NCBI RefSeq assembly: GCF_000230895.2
Contig: NC_016604.1
Coordinates: 2,294,001-2,358,000, forward strand
Reading direction: 5' to 3'
Length of the DNA: 64,000 bases
From: Mycolicibacterium rhodesiae NBB3
GTDB taxonomy: Bacteria > Actinomycetota > Actinomycetes > Mycobacteriales > Mycobacteriaceae
The notes under the pieces are model-generated. The model searched no databases and was not told where the DNA came from. It worked only from the letters and a program-made list of their open reading frames with translations. Below, piece by piece: positions 1 to 8,528 of this stretch. Position numbers and translations under genes: made by a program. Positions within the stretch are counted from its first letter, which is position 1; each line of letters begins with the position of its first letter.

Positions 1-772
1 GGGCTACTCGGAACCCGGCGCGGGCAGCGATCTGGCCAACGTGTCGACGACCGCTGAGCTCGTGGGTGACGAGTGGGTCATCAACGGGCAGAAGGTGTGG
101 ACGTCGCTGGCGCACTGGGCGCAGTGGTGCTTCGTCGTGGCGCGCACCGAGAAGGGCTCGAAACGCCACGCGGGCCTGTCATTCCTTCTGGTGCCGTTGG
201 ATCAACCGGGTGTCGAGGTGCGGCCCATCGTGCAGCTGACCGGGGACTCGGAGTTCAACGAGGTGTTCTTCGACGACGCACGCACCGAGGCCGGACTGGT
301 GGTCGGGGAGCCCGGCGATGGTTGGCGAGTCGCCATGGGACTCTTGACGTTCGAGCGTGGTGTGTCGACGCTGGGTCAACAGATCGAGTACGCCCGTGAG
401 CTTTCCGGTGTCGCCGAGCTCGCCAAGAGTAACGGCGCCGCCGACGATCCGCTGATCCGTGAGCGGTTGGCCCGATCGTGGGCCGGTCTGCGCACTATGA
501 GGTCGTATGCGCTGGCGACGATGGATGTCGAGCAGCCGGGACAGGACAACGTCTCGAAACTGTTGTGGGCCAACTGGCATCGCGAACTCGGTGAGATCGC
601 CATGGAGGTGCTCGGCAGTGACGGACTGACGCTGACCGATGGCGAATTCGACGAATGGCAGAAGCTGTACCTGTTCTCGCGCGCGGACACGATCTACGGC
701 GGTTCCAACGAGATCCAGCGCAACATCATCGCCGAGCGGGTGCTCGGCCTACCGCGAGAGGTCAAGGGATGA
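1..772 (+). CDS. fadE30: Acyl-CoA dehydrogenase FadE30, 5'-truncated by window edge
   Basis: C-terminal part of a flavin acyl-CoA dehydrogenase. The reading frame is open from base 2 and begins inside the conserved GYSEPGAGSDLA segment of the FAD/substrate pocket, so the start lies upstream of the window. The C-terminus carries the family signature YGGSNEIQRNIIAERVLGLP. Its stop overlaps the next start (ATGA, 769-772), and gene order fadE30-ipdF-kstR2-fadA6 matches the M. tuberculosis Rv3560c-Rv3556c block. FadE30 is known to act on CoA thioesters of the HIP (rings C/D) propionate side chain; the substrate here is inferred from synteny. Its promoter and any KstR2 site are outside the window. 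Confidence 0.9.
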   Translation, partial: GYSEPGAGSDLANVSTTAELVGDEWVINGQKVWTSLAHWAQWCFVVARTEKGSKRHAGLSFLLVPLDQPGVEVRPIVQLTGDSEFNEVFFDDARTEAGLVVGEPGDGWRVAMGLLTFERGVSTLGQQIEYARELSGVAELAKSNGAADDPLIRERLARSWAGLRTMRSYALATMDVEQPGQDNVSKLLWANWHRELGEIAMEVLGSDGLTLTDGEFDEWQKLYLFSRADTIYGGSNEIQRNIIAERVLGLPREVKG

Positions 773-1557
773 GTCTGGCCGAAGCGCCGAAAGAGATTGA
801 GGGCCACGGACTTCTGACCGGCAAGGTGGTCGTGGTGACCGCCGCGGCGGGCACCGGCATCGGGTCGGCGGTGGCGCGACGCGCGTTGATCGAGGGTGCC
901 GACGTGGTCGTCTCAGACCACCATGAGAGGCGCCTTCTCGAAACTCGCGACCAGCTGGCCGAACTCGGCCTCGGTCGCGTGGAGAGCGTGGTCTGCGACG
1001 TGACGTCTACCGCGCAGGTCGACGCGCTGATCTCGTCGACGACAGCCCGGCTGGGGCGGCTCGACGTGCTGGTCAACAATGCGGGTCTGGGCGGCGAGAC
1101 GCCCATCGTCGATATGACCGATGAAGAGTGGGACCGCGTCCTGAATGTGACGCTGACGTCGGTGATGCGCGCGACGCGCGCCGCCCTGTGGTATTTCCGC
1201 GAGGCCGATCACGGCGGTGTGATCGTCAACAACGCCAGCGTCCTCGGTTGGCGTGCACAGCATTCACAGTCGCACTACGCCGCGGCCAAAGCAGGAGTGA
1301 TGGCGCTGACGCGTTGCAGCGCAATCGAAGCCGTCGAGCACGGTGTGCGTATCAACGCGGTGTCCCCGAGTATCGCCAGGCACAAGTTCCTCGAGAAGGT
1401 CAGCAGCTCGGAGTTGCTGGACCGGCTCTCGGAGGGCGAGGCGTTCGGACGCGCGGCCGAGCCTTGGGAGATCGCCGCCACCATAGCCTTTCTGGCCAGC
1501 GACTACTCCAGTTACCTGACTGGCGAAGTGATTTCGGTATCGAGTCAACGAGCATGA
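769..1557 (+). CDS. ipdF: Short-chain dehydrogenase IpdF-like
   Basis: Classical SDR of 262 residues, the length of Rv3559c. The N-terminal nucleotide site reads TAAAGTGIG (about residues 24-32), NNAG is at 103-106, and the catalytic YxxxK is Y170/K174 with a Ser near 157. I chose ATG 769 because it overlaps the fadE30 stop by four bases; a longer frame upstream lies inside fadE30. In M. tuberculosis IpdF handles the 5-hydroxy/5-oxo group of HIP-CoA intermediates in C/D-ring breakdown; that role is taken from family and gene order. It overlaps kstR2 by four bases (1554-1557), so the genes are probably translationally coupled. Confidence 0.88.
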   Translation: MSLAEAPKEIEGHGLLTGKVVVVTAAAGTGIGSAVARRALIEGADVVVSDHHERRLLETRDQLAELGLGRVESVVCDVTSTAQVDALISSTTARLGRLDVLVNNAGLGGETPIVDMTDEEWDRVLNVTLTSVMRATRAALWYFREADHGGVIVNNASVLGWRAQHSQSHYAAAKAGVMALTRCSAIEAVEHGVRINAVSPSIARHKFLEKVSSSELLDRLSEGEAFGRAAEPWEIAATIAFLASDYSSYLTGEVISVSSQRA

Positions 1558-2162
1558 CCACACCCGCACCCGGTCAGCCGGCAACACGCCGCGACGAGCT
1601 TCTCGAGCTCGCCGCGACGATGTTCGCCGAGCGCGGGCTGCGGGCGACCACGGTGCGCGACATCGCGGACTCGGCGGGAATCCTGTCCGGCAGTCTCTAC
1701 CATCACTTCTCGTCCAAGGAGGAGATGGTCGACGAGGTGCTGCGCGGATTTCTCGACTGGCTCTTCGAACGCTATGAGGAGATCGTCGCAAGCGAAGACA
1801 ATCCCCTGGCACGGCTCAAGGGACTGTTCATGGCGTCGTTCGAGGCGATCGAGCACCGGCACGCACAGGTCGTCATCTATCAGGACGAGGCCAAGCGACT
1901 CGCAGGCCAGGAGCGCTTCTCCTATGTGGAGAAACGCAATCAAGAGCAGCGCAAGATGTGGCTGGACCTGCTCAACCAGGGCATCGAGGACGGGTACTTC
2001 CGGCCCGACATCGATGTCGATCTGGTCTACCGGTTCATCCGCGACACAACCTGGGTTTCGGTCCGCTGGTATCAACCGGGCGGACCGCTCACGGCCGAAG
2101 AGGTCGGCCGACAGTACCTAGCCATCGTTCTCGGCGGTATCACCAATGAAAAGAAGGATTGA
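1554..2162 (+). CDS. kstR2: TetR-family repressor KstR2
   Basis: A 202-residue TetR regulator. The helix-turn-helix is at about residues 32-52 (TVRDIADSAGILSGSLYHHF) followed by KEEM, and the C-terminal ligand domain is all-helical. KstR2 is known to bind HIP-CoA and to release AnCAAGnnCTTGnT operators; one such operator is present at 16047-16062 in this window. ATG 1554 overlaps the ipdF stop. The gene sits inside the operon it should control, giving feedback. The long frame upstream of 1554 is a shadow of ipdF. Confidence 0.93.
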   Translation: MTTPAPGQPATRRDELLELAATMFAERGLRATTVRDIADSAGILSGSLYHHFSSKEEMVDEVLRGFLDWLFERYEEIVASEDNPLARLKGLFMASFEAIEHRHAQVVIYQDEAKRLAGQERFSYVEKRNQEQRKMWLDLLNQGIEDGYFRPDIDVDLVYRFIRDTTWVSVRWYQPGGPLTAEEVGRQYLAIVLGGITNEKKD

Positions 2163-2166
2163 AGCA

Positions 2167-3324
2167 ATGACTGGAGCACCGCAGGCATACGTCATCGAAG
2201 CTGTCCGTACCGCTGTCGGCAAGCGCGGCGGAGGACTGTCCGGCGTGCACCCCGTGGATCTGGGCGCTGCGGCGTGGCGCGGTCTGTTCGACCGCGTAGA
2301 CGTCGACCCCGGTGCCGTCGACGATGTCATCGCCGGTTGCGTCGACGCCATCGGCCCGCAGGCCGGCAACATCGCCAGGCTTTCGTGGCTGGCCGCCGGA
2401 TACCCCGAAGAGGTGCCCGGTGTCACCGTCGACCGCCAGTGCGGTTCGAGTCAGCAGGCCATTTCCTTTGGCGCACAGGCGATCATGTCCGGCACTGCCG
2501 ACCTGATCGTTGCGGGCGGTATGCAGAACATGAGCCAGATCCCGATTTCGTCCGCGATGACGGTGGCCGAGCAGTTCGGTTTCACCTCGCCGACCAACGA
2601 GTCCAAGAGCTGGCTGCACCGCTACGGCGACCAGGAGATCTCGCAGTTCCGCGGTTCGGAGCTGATCGCCGAGAAGTGGAACCTCTCGCGTGAGGAGATG
2701 GAGCAGTACTCGCTGACCAGCCACCAGCGCGCCCAGGAGGCGATCCGGGCCGGGCACTTCGAGAACGAGATCATCGACGTCGATGGCTTCGTCATCGACG
2801 AGGGGCCGCGCGACACGTCTCTGGAGAAGATGGCCGGGCTCAAGACCCTCGTCGAGGGTGGCCGGCTGACCGCCGCCATGGCCAGCCAGATCTCCGACGG
2901 GTCCAGCGCCGTTCTGCTCGCCTCCGAAAAGGCAGTGCAGGCTCACAATCTGAAACCGCGGGCACGCATCCACCACATCAGCGCCCGTGGCGCCGATCCG
3001 GTGTTCATGCTGACCGGCCCGATCCCCGCGACTCAGTACGCGCTGGACAAGACCGGCCTGTCTATCGACGACATCGACACCGTCGAGATCAACGAGGCGT
3101 TCGCGCCGGTCGTCATGGCGTGGCTCAAGGAGACCAAGGCCGACCCCGCGAAGGTCAACCCCAGCGGTGGCGCGATCGCGCTCGGGCACCCCCTCGGCGC
3201 GACCGGGGCCAAGCTGTTCACCACGATGCTGAACACGTTGGAGCGCACCGGCGGTCGCTACGGTCTGCAGACGATGTGCGAGGGCGGCGGCACCGCCAAC
3301 GTCACCATCATCGAGCGCCTCTAG
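2167..3324 (+). CDS. fadA6: Thiolase FadA6
   Basis: Degradative thiolase of 385 residues. The nucleophile is Cys92 in VDRQCGSSQQA, the GHP loop is in [14 protein letters not shown], and the C-terminal catalytic Cys is in MCEGGGTAN. ATG 2167 has AGAAGGA eight bases upstream; an in-frame ATG at 2146 lies inside kstR2. FadA6 is known to thiolyse a ring-opened C/D-ring product following IpdAB. It is the last gene of the + strand operon and faces the alcohol dehydrogenase tail to tail, with a hairpin repeat between them. Confidence 0.92.
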   Translation: MTGAPQAYVIEAVRTAVGKRGGGLSGVHPVDLGAAAWRGLFDRVDVDPGAVDDVIAGCVDAIGPQAGNIARLSWLAAGYPEEVPGVTVDRQCGSSQQAISFGAQAIMSGTADLIVAGGMQNMSQIPISSAMTVAEQFGFTSPTNESKSWLHRYGDQEISQFRGSELIAEKWNLSREEMEQYSLTSHQRAQEAIRAGHFENEIIDVDGFVIDEGPRDTSLEKMAGLKTLVEGGRLTAAMASQISDGSSAVLLASEKAVQAHNLKPRARIHHISARGADPVFMLTGPIPATQYALDKTGLSIDDIDTVEINEAFAPVVMAWLKETKADPAKVNPSGGAIALGHPLGATGAKLFTTMLNTLERTGGRYGLQTMCEGGGTANVTIIERL

Positions 3325-3333
3325 TTCTTGTCG

Positions 3334-3398
3334 TGAGCGCGAGCGTGCGCGAACTCCGATCGCTCCTCGGCGTGTCGGCCGCAAACACGCACCCTCGC
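3334..3398. repeat. Intergenic hairpin repeat, copy 1 (convergent genes)
   Basis: GC-rich inverted repeat between fadA6 (+) and the alcohol dehydrogenase (-). The outer arms GCGAGCGTGCG (3339-3349) and CGCACCCTCGC (3388-3398) pair in 10 of 11 positions; an inner GGCGTGT/ACACGC pair lies inside. A close relative lies at 52407-52465, also between convergent genes. Likely a bidirectional terminator without a U tract. Confidence 0.6.
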
Positions 3399-3405
3399 TG
3401 TGGAC

Positions 3406-4521
3406 CTAGTGGTCGTGCACGATCACACCGCGGATGTTACGTCCCGCGAGCATGTCGTCGTACGCCTCGTTGATGTCGTTGAGTTTGTACTCGGCAGTGA
3501 CGGTTTCGTCGAGCAGTAGCTTGCCGTCGCGGTAGAGGTTGAGCAGGCGTGGGATGTCCGCCCGCGGGTTGGCCTCACCGTAGAGGCTGCCGAGAAGCCT
3601 CTTCTGGAACAGCGTCACCATCGCCATCGGCAGGGTCGGCGTCACATCGGCCATCGAGGCGATCGCCGTCATCACCACGGCGCCTCCCTTGCGGACGATG
3701 TCCATGGCCTCGTTGATCATCGGCCCCTTGAGCAGGCCGACGGTCAGCAGCGCGGAGTCGGCCATCACGCCTCGGGTCAGGTCACCGACCAGTTCCATCG
3801 CCTCGGGCATCGACGTCACGAAGTGAGTGGCGCCGAACTGGAATGCCTTGTCCCGCTTCGATTCGACGATGTCAACGACGACGATGTGCTCGGCGCCGGC
3901 CAGCCGTGCGCCCTGGATCGCGCCGCTGCCGATGCCCCCGCATCCGATCACGACAACGGTGTCACCCGGGGTGACGTCGGCGGTGTTGACCGCCGAACCC
4001 CAGCCCGTCATGACCCCGCAGCCCAGCAGACATGCGCGCGACAGCGGCAGATCGTCATCCACCTTGACCAACGACGCCTCGGACACCGTGCTCAACTCGG
4101 AGAAGCTTCCGACACCCACCATGACGCCGACCTCCTTACCCTGTGCCCTTCGCCGGTAGGTGCCGTCGGCTTGCAGGCCCAGCAGGATGACCCCGCCCAT
4201 GTCGCACAGGTTCTGGTGCCCGCTGGCGCACCATCGGCAGCGGCCACATGCCGGGAGGAAGGACGCCACCACATGGTCGCCCGGCTTCAGGTCCTTCACG
4301 CCGGGGCCGACTTCCTGCACCACGCCGGCACCCTCGTGTCCGCCGATGGTCGGCAGCGTCACGCCGGCCAGATCGCCGGTCTGGACGTGATGGTCGGAGT
4401 GGCATAACCCGGTCGCCTCGAACGAGACGAGGACCTCTCCCTCCTTCGGTCCGTCGAGGTCGATCTCCTCGACGCTCCACGGCTTGTTGAGTTCCCACAG
4501 CACAGCGGCGTTCGTCTTCAT
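3406..4521 (-). CDS. Zinc-dependent alcohol dehydrogenase, NDMA-dependent type
   Basis: Medium-chain dehydrogenase of 371 residues. Catalytic zinc ligands are visible as Cys40 (GLCHSD) and His62-Glu63 (GGHEG); structural zinc cysteines are C92, C95, C98 and C106. The dinucleotide site is GCGGIGSGAIQG near residue 194. The sequence resembles actinobacterial NDMA-dependent (tightly bound nicotinamide) alcohol dehydrogenases, but the substrate cannot be read. It lies 50 bases downstream of the exported hydrolase on the same strand, so the two may be co-transcribed. No clear Shine-Dalgarno precedes ATG 4521. Confidence 0.82.
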   Translation of the reverse strand: MKTNAAVLWELNKPWSVEEIDLDGPKEGEVLVSFEATGLCHSDHHVQTGDLAGVTLPTIGGHEGAGVVQEVGPGVKDLKPGDHVVASFLPACGRCRWCASGHQNLCDMGGVILLGLQADGTYRRRAQGKEVGVMVGVGSFSELSTVSEASLVKVDDDLPLSRACLLGCGVMTGWGSAVNTADVTPGDTVVVIGCGGIGSGAIQGARLAGAEHIVVVDIVESKRDKAFQFGATHFVTSMPEAMELVGDLTRGVMADSALLTVGLLKGPMINEAMDIVRKGGAVVMTAIASMADVTPTLPMAMVTLFQKRLLGSLYGEANPRADIPRLLNLYRDGKLLLDETVTAEYKLNDINEAYDDMLAGRNIRGVIVHDH

Positions 4522-4571
4522 GCGCGTGAGCTTAGGGAAACCGGGCCGCGGATTGGGCTGAATCGAAAGGC

Positions 4572-5507
4572 TTACTGTTCAGTGTGCGAGACGTGGGCGC
4601 CGACGAACTCGTCGATCAGGTCGGCGATCATCTCAGGCTCCTCGGTGGGCGGGTGATGCCCGACGCCCTCGAGCACGTGCAGACGGCTGTTCGGCATCGT
4701 CGCGTTGGCGGCACGCGCATGGTCGACGGGGATGATCCGGTCCTCGTCGCCGCTGATGATCAGGGCAGGCAGCGTCTCGCTGCAGCAGAGGCGGTTGATC
4801 GCGGACACGGTCTGCCCGCGGTAGTCGATGACGGAGCGCAGCGTGCGCAGGAATGCCTTTCTGGTGTCGCGGTTGGACAGCGCCGGTCGCGAATCGAAGC
4901 GGTCCGCCGAGCCGGCCAATGCCCGTAGCGCGTTGCCTGCGGCGATGGCCGGCCGCGACGCGATCATCGGCAGCACGAACTCCGAACCCGGTATCGACAG
5001 CAGCCGCAACACGCTGCCGACGTCCCCGCCGAAGCCACCGCTGCTGATCAGAACGAGCCGCTCGCAGTACTGGCGATGCTGATGCGCGAACTGCATGGCG
5101 ATGCCCCCGCCGAGCGAGTGGCCCACCACCGTGACCCGGGTGACGCCCAACTCGTCCAACAGGTCTCGTAGCATCACCGCGAAGGCCCCGACCGAATAGT
5201 CGCCGCGAGGTTTGTCGGACTGCCCGTGCCCCAACAGGTCCGGGGCGATCACACGGTATTTCTCGGCGAGCCGCGGTATCACTCCGCTCCAGGTTTCCGA
5301 GCTGCCGCCCATGCCGTGGATGAGCAGGATCACGTCGCCCTCGCCCTCGTCGCGGTAGGCGACCCGGTCTCCGTGCACGGACATGACCTTGACGTCCTCG
5401 GTGTCGTCCACAGCGGTGCTGCTCGCCGGCGGCGCCGCCAGAACGGGCGCGGCGATGACGGCAGCACAGGTTGCTGCGCCAACGAGGATGGTCTTCAGGG
5501 CTAACAT
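4572..5507 (-). CDS. Exported alpha/beta hydrolase
   Basis: 311 residues. The N-terminus (about 1-25, ending VLAAP) looks like a Sec signal peptide, so the enzyme should act outside the membrane. The hydrolase fold follows: LLIHGMGG oxyanion loop (62-69), nucleophile Ser131 in GHSLGGG, acid in SGDEDR, and catalytic His in GVGHHPP. The substrate is unknown. A roughly 60-bp element shared with the papA promoter lies 61 bases upstream of the start, which links it to the PapA/MmpL genes. PapA-MmpL systems in M. tuberculosis include an exported serine hydrolase-type acyltransferase (Chp1/Chp2), so an acyl-transfer role is possible, but this protein is not visibly a Chp orthologue. Confidence 0.8.
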   Translation of the reverse strand: MLALKTILVGAATCAAVIAAPVLAAPPASSTAVDDTEDVKVMSVHGDRVAYRDEGEGDVILLIHGMGGSSETWSGVIPRLAEKYRVIAPDLLGHGQSDKPRGDYSVGAFAVMLRDLLDELGVTRVTVVGHSLGGGIAMQFAHQHRQYCERLVLISSGGFGGDVGSVLRLLSIPGSEFVLPMIASRPAIAAGNALRALAGSADRFDSRPALSNRDTRKAFLRTLRSVIDYRGQTVSAINRLCCSETLPALIISGDEDRIIPVDHARAANATMPNSRLHVLEGVGHHPPTEEPEMIADLIDEFVGAHVSHTEQ

Positions 5508-5567
5508 GTCGCTACTCCGGTTCTCTTGATCTCTAGAACCAGGTTAAGTCGAGGTGGGACAACATCT

Positions 5568-5627
5568 CTCGCTTGTGCCCACTACTCACGCAAACGACGA
5601 TTTGAGGCTTTTGCGCATTCTGATCAG
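5568..5627. promoter_or_regulatory. Duplicated regulatory element, copy A
   Basis: Three blocks are shared with 10089-10148: CTCGCTTGTGCxCACTA (5568-5584), CGATTT (5598-5603) and GCTTTTGCGCATT (5607-5619), at the same spacing within one base, plus a trailing TCA. The element lies between the mmpL stop and the hydrolase start. Both copies have the same orientation relative to a minus-strand gene 61-82 bases downstream. Candidate binding site for the response regulator at 11842-12543. Confidence 0.55.
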
Positions 5628-8518
5628 TGCGCAGGCTTCGACATCTCTTTCGACGGCCACCAGTTGGCCCGCCCGATGAGCGAGGCCAGTGCGGGCACCG
5701 TGATGGTGCGGACCACGAACGTGTCGATCAGGAGTCCGACACCGATGATGAAACCGGTCTGCACCATGGTCGACAGCGTGCCGAACAACAGGCCGAACAT
5801 CGAGCCGGCGAAGATGATCCCTGCCGAGGTGATCACACCGCCCGTCGAACGGACAGCGCTGATGATGCCCGAGCGGATCCCGTTGCGGGATTCCTCGCGG
5901 ATGCGGGTGATCAGTAGCAGGTTGTAATCCGCGCCGACGGCGACCAGCACGATGAAGGCCGTCGCGGGCACGTTCCAGTAGATGTCCTGACCGAGGATGA
6001 ACTGGAAGAAGATGACGCCGACGCCGAGTGCTGACAAGTACGAGACGACCACTGAGGCAATGAGATACAGCGGCGCCACGAGTGCCCGCAGCAGCGCCAC
6101 CAGGATGAGAAACACGACGGCCAGCGTCATGACGACGATCAGACGAAGATCATGGTCATAGTCGCTGCGCATGGCGCTGTACATCGGGGTCGTACCGACC
6201 ATCGAGATCGTCGCATCCGCCAGCGAGGTGTTCGGCTGCGCCGCGCGTGCGGTGTCGAGGATCGGCTCGACCTGATCCATCGCCTGGGTGCTGAAGGGAT
6301 CGAACTTCGACTCGACGAGGTAGCGCGCGGAGTGCCCATTGGGCGAGATGAACAGCTTCGCGGCGTTCTTGAAGTCGCTGGTCGTCAGGATCTGCGGCGG
6401 AACGTACATGCCCGACATCGATGGTTGTGATGCGTCACGCTCGATCGAGTTCAGCAGGCCGGCAGCCTGATTCATCCCGACACCCATCCGCTTGGTCTGA
6501 TCGACCAGCGTCTTCACGCCGGCGGCCAACTGCTTGCTGCCGTCGGCGAGCGCATTCGCGCCCTGCTCCACCTGTGCGATCTTCTGTTGCAGCGCAGCGG
6601 GATCGCCGACGCCTGCCGCGCGGAGCTCGGCGGCGGTGGACTGCATCAGACTGGACAGACTCGTGACCTTGGTCAGCACATCTTGTGCCGACGGTGCGGG
6701 GCCTGCGGCGGCGAGTTGTTGCAGTTTCGTGCGACCGTCGCTGCACACCGGGTCGGCGTCGCACTGCGGACTGTTGTTCAGCGCGGACAACATCGCGTTG
6801 GCGTTGCTGATCACCCCGTTGACGGCGGACTGGTTGTCGGCGACATTGTTCGCAAACGTCTGGATGGTGTCGAGCAGTTGTGTGGTCTGTGCGGTGAAGA
6901 GCTCCTGCTGGACCTGATCGAGCGCTCCGGTGATCGCGCTCATCGAGCCCGCTGCCGTACGGATCTGGTCGCGAACTTGCGCGAGGGTATCGGCCAGCTT
7001 CTGGGCTCCGCTGCTGAGCGCGTCGAGATCGCCTGTCTTACTGCTGATCTGAGAGGAGGCGTCGGCGAGTTTCGATCCGACCTGACCGGCCTGCCAGCTG
7101 ACTTTGGTCTGGTCCAGCGGCTGACCCGTGGGACGAGTGATACCGCGCACCGCATTGATGTCCCGAAGTTGGGCCACGCGCTGGGCCATCTGCTCCATAT
7201 CGGCGAGCGCCTGGGAATTACGCAGATCGTGTAGGGACTGGATGTAGATGTACTCCGGTAGCAGTGAACTCGTCGAGAAGTGGGCGGCCATCTCGGTGTA
7301 GCCCTGGTTGCTCTCGACCGAGTCGGGAAGCTGCATACGATCGTTGAACGTCGGATGCATCATCAACGCGCAGCCACCGAGCGCGATCAGAACGGCCAGG
7401 CTGACGAAGAGGTGGGATCTGGGCCGCCGGACGAGGTTGATCGCCGAGCGCTGCCAGATGCGACTGGTCAGCGGTGCTCTGGGCGTGATCCACCCACGAC
7501 GGCCTGCCAGCACGAGGATGGCGGGCAGCAGTGTGATCGCCGCGAAGAACGCCACCGCGATCGAAACCGCAAGCGCCGGGCCGACACTGGTGAATGCGGG
7601 CAGGCGGGTGAAGATCATGCCGAGAAACGTGACCGCCACTGTGGCGGCGGACGCCGCGATCACCTTGCCGATCGAGCCGAGCGCTTTCTGCACCGCCTCG
7701 TCGGAGTCGATGCCCGACCGCAGGTACTCGTGATAGCGGCTGATGACGAACACGGCGTAGTCGGTGCCCGCGCCGACGATCATCGCGGTCATCAGCACGA
7801 CCGTCATCGCGGTGACGTTGAGCCCGACGTGAGTGAGGGCAGACACGACACCCTGCGCCGACGCGACGGTGATGCCGATGGTGATCAGCGGCAGCAGTGC
7901 GGTGACCGGACGCCGGTAGATCACCGCCAGGATGAGCATGACCATGACCGCGGTGGCGATCTCGATCAGGTGCATGTCGCGGGCGGTGACGATCGACATG
8001 TCGGCGACCACCGCGGCCTGCCCCGTCACGTGTGTGGTGAGGTCCGAACCCTTGGTGACGTCGTCGACGATGTCGCGGACCCGTTTGTAGGCTTCCGACG
8101 ACTCCGGCGAGCCGGGCGGCGCCTTGAGCGTCACCGCCAGGTAGAAGGCGTTGTCGTCCTTGCTGACCATCAGCGCCCGCAACGCCGGGGTGCTGACGAA
8201 GTCCTCGACACCGGAGACGTCCTGACCATCGGCCCGCAGCTTGTCGGCCAGTGCGCGATAGGTGTCGTTGTCGCTCGCCTGCAGACCCTTGTCGTCGCTC
8301 ATGACGACCACGAGAATGTTCTGCGCGGAGTCCCCGAAGTCCGCAGCCATGTGCTGGGTGGGCGCCATCGCCTGTGGCGGCAATGGCTGCATCGTCTGGT
8401 TCTCGACGATCTTGGCCAGCGGCGGAAATGCGATCGACAGCACCACCACCAGCGCCACCCAGGCAGCGATGACGAGCCAGGGAACGCGCACCACGACCCG
8501 GCCCAACCGCATCAACAC
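5624..8518 (-). CDS. MmpL-family RND lipid transporter
   Basis: 964-residue membrane protein with the MmpL plan: TM1 near residues 12-30, a periplasmic domain, a TM2-6 bundle, a second long periplasmic loop with coiled-coil-like helices (about residues 480-700), and TM7-12. Proton-relay Asp-Tyr pairs are present in VGAGTDYAVFV and VAVGADYNLLL. Start GTG 8518 is preferred (GAGGT six bases upstream); ATG 8512 is possible. No mmpS gene is adjacent. It follows papA by 10 bases, as in PapA-MmpL glycolipid loci, suggesting export of an acylated lipid. The exact MmpL subfamily cannot be fixed by eye. Confidence 0.88.
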   Translation of the reverse strand: MLMRLGRVVVRVPWLVIAAWVALVVVLSIAFPPLAKIVENQTMQPLPPQAMAPTQHMAADFGDSAQNILVVVMSDDKGLQASDNDTYRALADKLRADGQDVSGVEDFVSTPALRALMVSKDDNAFYLAVTLKAPPGSPESSEAYKRVRDIVDDVTKGSDLTTHVTGQAAVVADMSIVTARDMHLIEIATAVMVMLILAVIYRRPVTALLPLITIGITVASAQGVVSALTHVGLNVTAMTVVLMTAMIVGAGTDYAVFVISRYHEYLRSGIDSDEAVQKALGSIGKVIAASAATVAVTFLGMIFTRLPAFTSVGPALAVSIAVAFFAAITLLPAILVLAGRRGWITPRAPLTSRIWQRSAINLVRRPRSHLFVSLAVLIALGGCALMMHPTFNDRMQLPDSVESNQGYTEMAAHFSTSSLLPEYIYIQSLHDLRNSQALADMEQMAQRVAQLRDINAVRGITRPTGQPLDQTKVSWQAGQVGSKLADASSQISSKTGDLDALSSGAQKLADTLAQVRDQIRTAAGSMSAITGALDQVQQELFTAQTTQLLDTIQTFANNVADNQSAVNGVISNANAMLSALNNSPQCDADPVCSDGRTKLQQLAAAGPAPSAQDVLTKVTSLSSLMQSTAAELRAAGVGDPAALQQKIAQVEQGANALADGSKQLAAGVKTLVDQTKRMGVGMNQAAGLLNSIERDASQPSMSGMYVPPQILTTSDFKNAAKLFISPNGHSARYLVESKFDPFSTQAMDQVEPILDTARAAQPNTSLADATISMVGTTPMYSAMRSDYDHDLRLIVVMTLAVVFLILVALLRALVAPLYLIASVVVSYLSALGVGVIFFQFILGQDIYWNVPATAFIVLVAVGADYNLLLITRIREESRNGIRSGIISAVRSTGGVITSAGIIFAGSMFGLLFGTLSTMVQTGFIIGVGLLIDTFVVRTITVPALASLIGRANWWPSKEMSKPAH

Positions 8519-8528
8519 CTGAGTACCT

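Noticed and set aside
2140..3384. Long minus-strand frame opposite fadA6
   Set aside because: Shadow frame; fadA6 has full catalytic motifs and a ribosome site.
5534..5547. TAGAACCAGGTTAA before the hydrolase gene as a KstR site
   Set aside because: The spacing between AAC and GTT is three bases (CAG) instead of two, so it does not fit TnnAACnnGTTnnA.
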